DNA from: Vibrio plantisponsor
GTDB lineage: Bacteria > Pseudomonadota > Gammaproteobacteria > Enterobacterales > Vibrionaceae
DNA length: 64,000 bases
Assembly (NCBI RefSeq): GCF_013041605.1
Contig: NZ_JABEQC010000001.1
Coordinates: 661,879-725,878 of the forward strand
Reading direction: 5' to 3'
The translations under genes were made by a program, and so were the position numbers. Positions 62,622-64,000 of the stretch are shown in pieces; position 1 is the stretch's first letter; every line of letters starts with the position of its first letter. The notes beneath the pieces were generated by a model. The model was given only the letters and a program-made list of their open reading frames with translations. It was not told the DNA's origin and searched no databases.

Positions 62622-63782
62622 ATGTTTGAACTAATCCAAAATGTGAAAGCTTCCTTTGAACAAGTGTTGGGATATAAAGCGACTCATATTATCCAGGCCC
62701 CTGGGCGGGTTAATTTGATTGGCGAGCACACAGATTACAATGATGGCTTTGTATTACCATGTGCTATCGATTATCAAGCTGTTGTAGCTGCTTCTATGCG
62801 TGATGATCAGCTAGTGCGAGTAGTTTGTGTCGACTACGGCAATGCTATAGATGAATTTGATCTTACAAAAGAGATCACATTCCAAGAAGGCAAGATGTGG
62901 GCAAACTACATTCGCGGTGTAGTTAAATGTTTATTGCAGATAGGCTACCCAATTAAAGGTGTAGATATATCTGTAAGCGGCAACGTCCCGCAAGGTGCAG
63001 GATTGAGCTCTTCAGCAGCGCTTGAAGTTGTTATCGGTCAGACCTTTAAGGAATTGTTTAAATTAGAACTTAGTCAATCTGATATAGCATTGATTGGACA
63101 GCAAGCAGAAAATGAATTTGTTGGGTGTAACTGTGGTGTTATGGATCAAATGATTTCTGCTGAAGGGCGTGAGTATCACGCAATGTTACTGGATTGTCGC
63201 AGTCTCGAAACGAAAGCAGTACCAATACCAGAAGATTTGGCAGTCGTTATCATTAACTCTAATAAAAAGCGTGGGTTAGTCGATAGTGAATACAATACGC
63301 GTCGAGATCAATGTGAGGAAGCTGCACGTATTTTTGGAGTAAAGGCATTACGTGATGTGAATATTGAAGAGTTTGAGAAACGTAAAAGTGAACTCGATGA
63401 TGTGGTAGCAAAACGTGCTCGTCATGTCATTACAGAAAACATGCGTACTTGTGAGGCTGCGAAAGCTCTCAGCTCTAATAATATTAAGCGCCTGAGCGAA
63501 TTGATGGCAGAGTCGCATGTTTCTATGCGAGATGATTTCGAAATTACGGTTGATGAAATCGATAAATTGGTTGAAATGGTCAGAGAAGTGATAGGCGATA
63601 AAGGTGGAGTTCGTATGACTGGTGGTGGATTTGGTGGATGTGTCGTTGCCCTAGTACAGATTGAACTTGTGGAAACTGTGAAAAAAACAGTTGAATCCAG
63701 ATATGAACTAGAAACAGGTCTAAAAGAATCTATCTACATTTGTAAGGCAAAAGAAGGTGCGGGTTTAGTCCATTCACGCTGA
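62622..63782 (+). CDS. galK: Galactokinase
   Basis: 386 residues of the GHMP kinase family. The galactokinase signature is [18 protein letters not shown], the ATP loop [14 protein letters not shown], and the third motif [13 protein letters not shown]. It phosphorylates galactose at C1. With galT it gives two of three Leloir steps; the epimerase is broken here. A strong terminator follows. Confidence 0.97.
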   Translation: MFELIQNVKASFEQVLGYKATHIIQAPGRVNLIGEHTDYNDGFVLPCAIDYQAVVAASMRDDQLVRVVCVDYGNAIDEFDLTKEITFQEGKMWANYIRGVVKCLLQIGYPIKGVDISVSGNVPQGAGLSSSAALEVVIGQTFKELFKLELSQSDIALIGQQAENEFVGCNCGVMDQMISAEGREYHAMLLDCRSLETKAVPIPEDLAVVIINSNKKRGLVDSEYNTRRDQCEEAARIFGVKALRDVNIEEFEKRKSELDDVVAKRARHVITENMRTCEAAKALSSNNIKRLSELMAESHVSMRDDFEITVDEIDKLVEMVREVIGDKGGVRMTGGGFGGCVVALVQIELVETVKKTVESRYELETGLKESIYICKAKEGAGLVHSR

Positions 63783-63847
63783 GTCAAAGTCAATTAATGA
63801 GTTATTAAATAGGTACCACTGTATATACCTTCTATTGGCGTGTTGCC

Positions 63848-63878
63848 AAGGTCGTTCGAAGGAGCGACCTTTTTTTAT
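63848..63878 (+). terminator. Terminator after galK
   Basis: AAGGTCGTTC and GAGCGACCTT pair around GAAG and are followed by a run of T. It closes the gal genes. Bases after it to 64000 hold nothing I recognise. Confidence 0.93.
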
Positions 63879-64000
63879 TAACACTTTGTTTGCCGTTTAA
63901 TATGGGCTTATTGTAAATAAGCCGTATCGAATTTGTGTTAAAGCGAAACAAGATGAAATCAGATGTAATACTTTTACTTCATGAACTTATGTATAAGCCG

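Overview
The window reads as a Vibrio chromosome. The block deaD - thrS - infC - rpmI - rplT, the VF530-type small DNA-binding protein, the Vibrio-type small DUF proteins and the moderate AT content all fit. No insertion sequence, phage, CRISPR array or rRNA gene is visible, and I saw no tRNA gene by eye. Two clear pseudogenes are present, one on either side of the galactan genes.

Layout. 1-5.3 kb: C-terminal part of the DEAD-box helicase DeaD, then thrS-infC-rpmI-rplT, with infC starting at ATT. 5.3-14.3 kb: a run of small accessory genes, almost all on the + strand: seven GNAT acetyltransferases, an ASCH protein, a 2-hydroxyacid dehydrogenase, a tautomerase, GFA, ABM, VF530, DUF3297, VOC and DUF1289. 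This is where other vibrios carry the integrase and superintegron (after rplT), but no integrase or convincing attC site is visible. 14.3-19.6 kb: TrmK-like methyltransferase, SDR, Asp/Glu racemase, AbrB-type membrane protein, DUF3069, and a REC-GGDEF diguanylate cyclase. 19.6-31 kb: LysR regulator divergent from a Ser-type sulfatase, its radical-SAM maturase, a MoxR/Bat (DUF58, DUF4381, two VWA proteins, BatD) set, and a secreted HAD phosphatase.

31-35.4 kb is the most unusual part. A CsgD/VpsT-like LuxR regulator is divergent from four genes for an Asn-rich secreted protein, two small secreted proteins that each carry a double-glycine leader behind a Sec signal peptide, and a stand-alone exported C39 cysteine peptidase. 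A beta-barrel outer-membrane protein converges on them. The set resembles the Pseudomonas Fap functional-amyloid machinery (FapD is a C39 peptidase, FapF an outer-membrane pore) in a new arrangement. I read it as a candidate biofilm-fibre or secreted-matrix system in which a periplasmic peptidase trims Sec-exported GG-leader substrates.

35.9-42 kb: a TcyP-like symporter, small membrane proteins, a CaCA antiporter behind a probable yybP-ykoY manganese riboswitch, and an MscS channel. 42.2-45.6 kb: an orphan type VI lipase effector of the Tle1/DUF2235 class overlapping a lipoprotein that is probably its immunity protein. 46.3-47 kb: a decayed CoA-disulfide reductase.

47-63.8 kb is a beta-1,4-galactan utilisation locus. 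It has a secreted and a lipoprotein GH53 endogalactanase, a LamB-type porin, a MalEFGK-type ABC importer, a GH42 beta-galactosidase, a LacI regulator, a CRP-like site, a chemoreceptor, and Leloir genes galT and galK. The galE copy is destroyed by stops, frameshifts and a deletion, so the epimerase must come from elsewhere. The proposed flow is: galactan cut outside, oligogalactans through the porin and ABC importer, hydrolysis by GH42 in the cytoplasm, then GalK/GalT.
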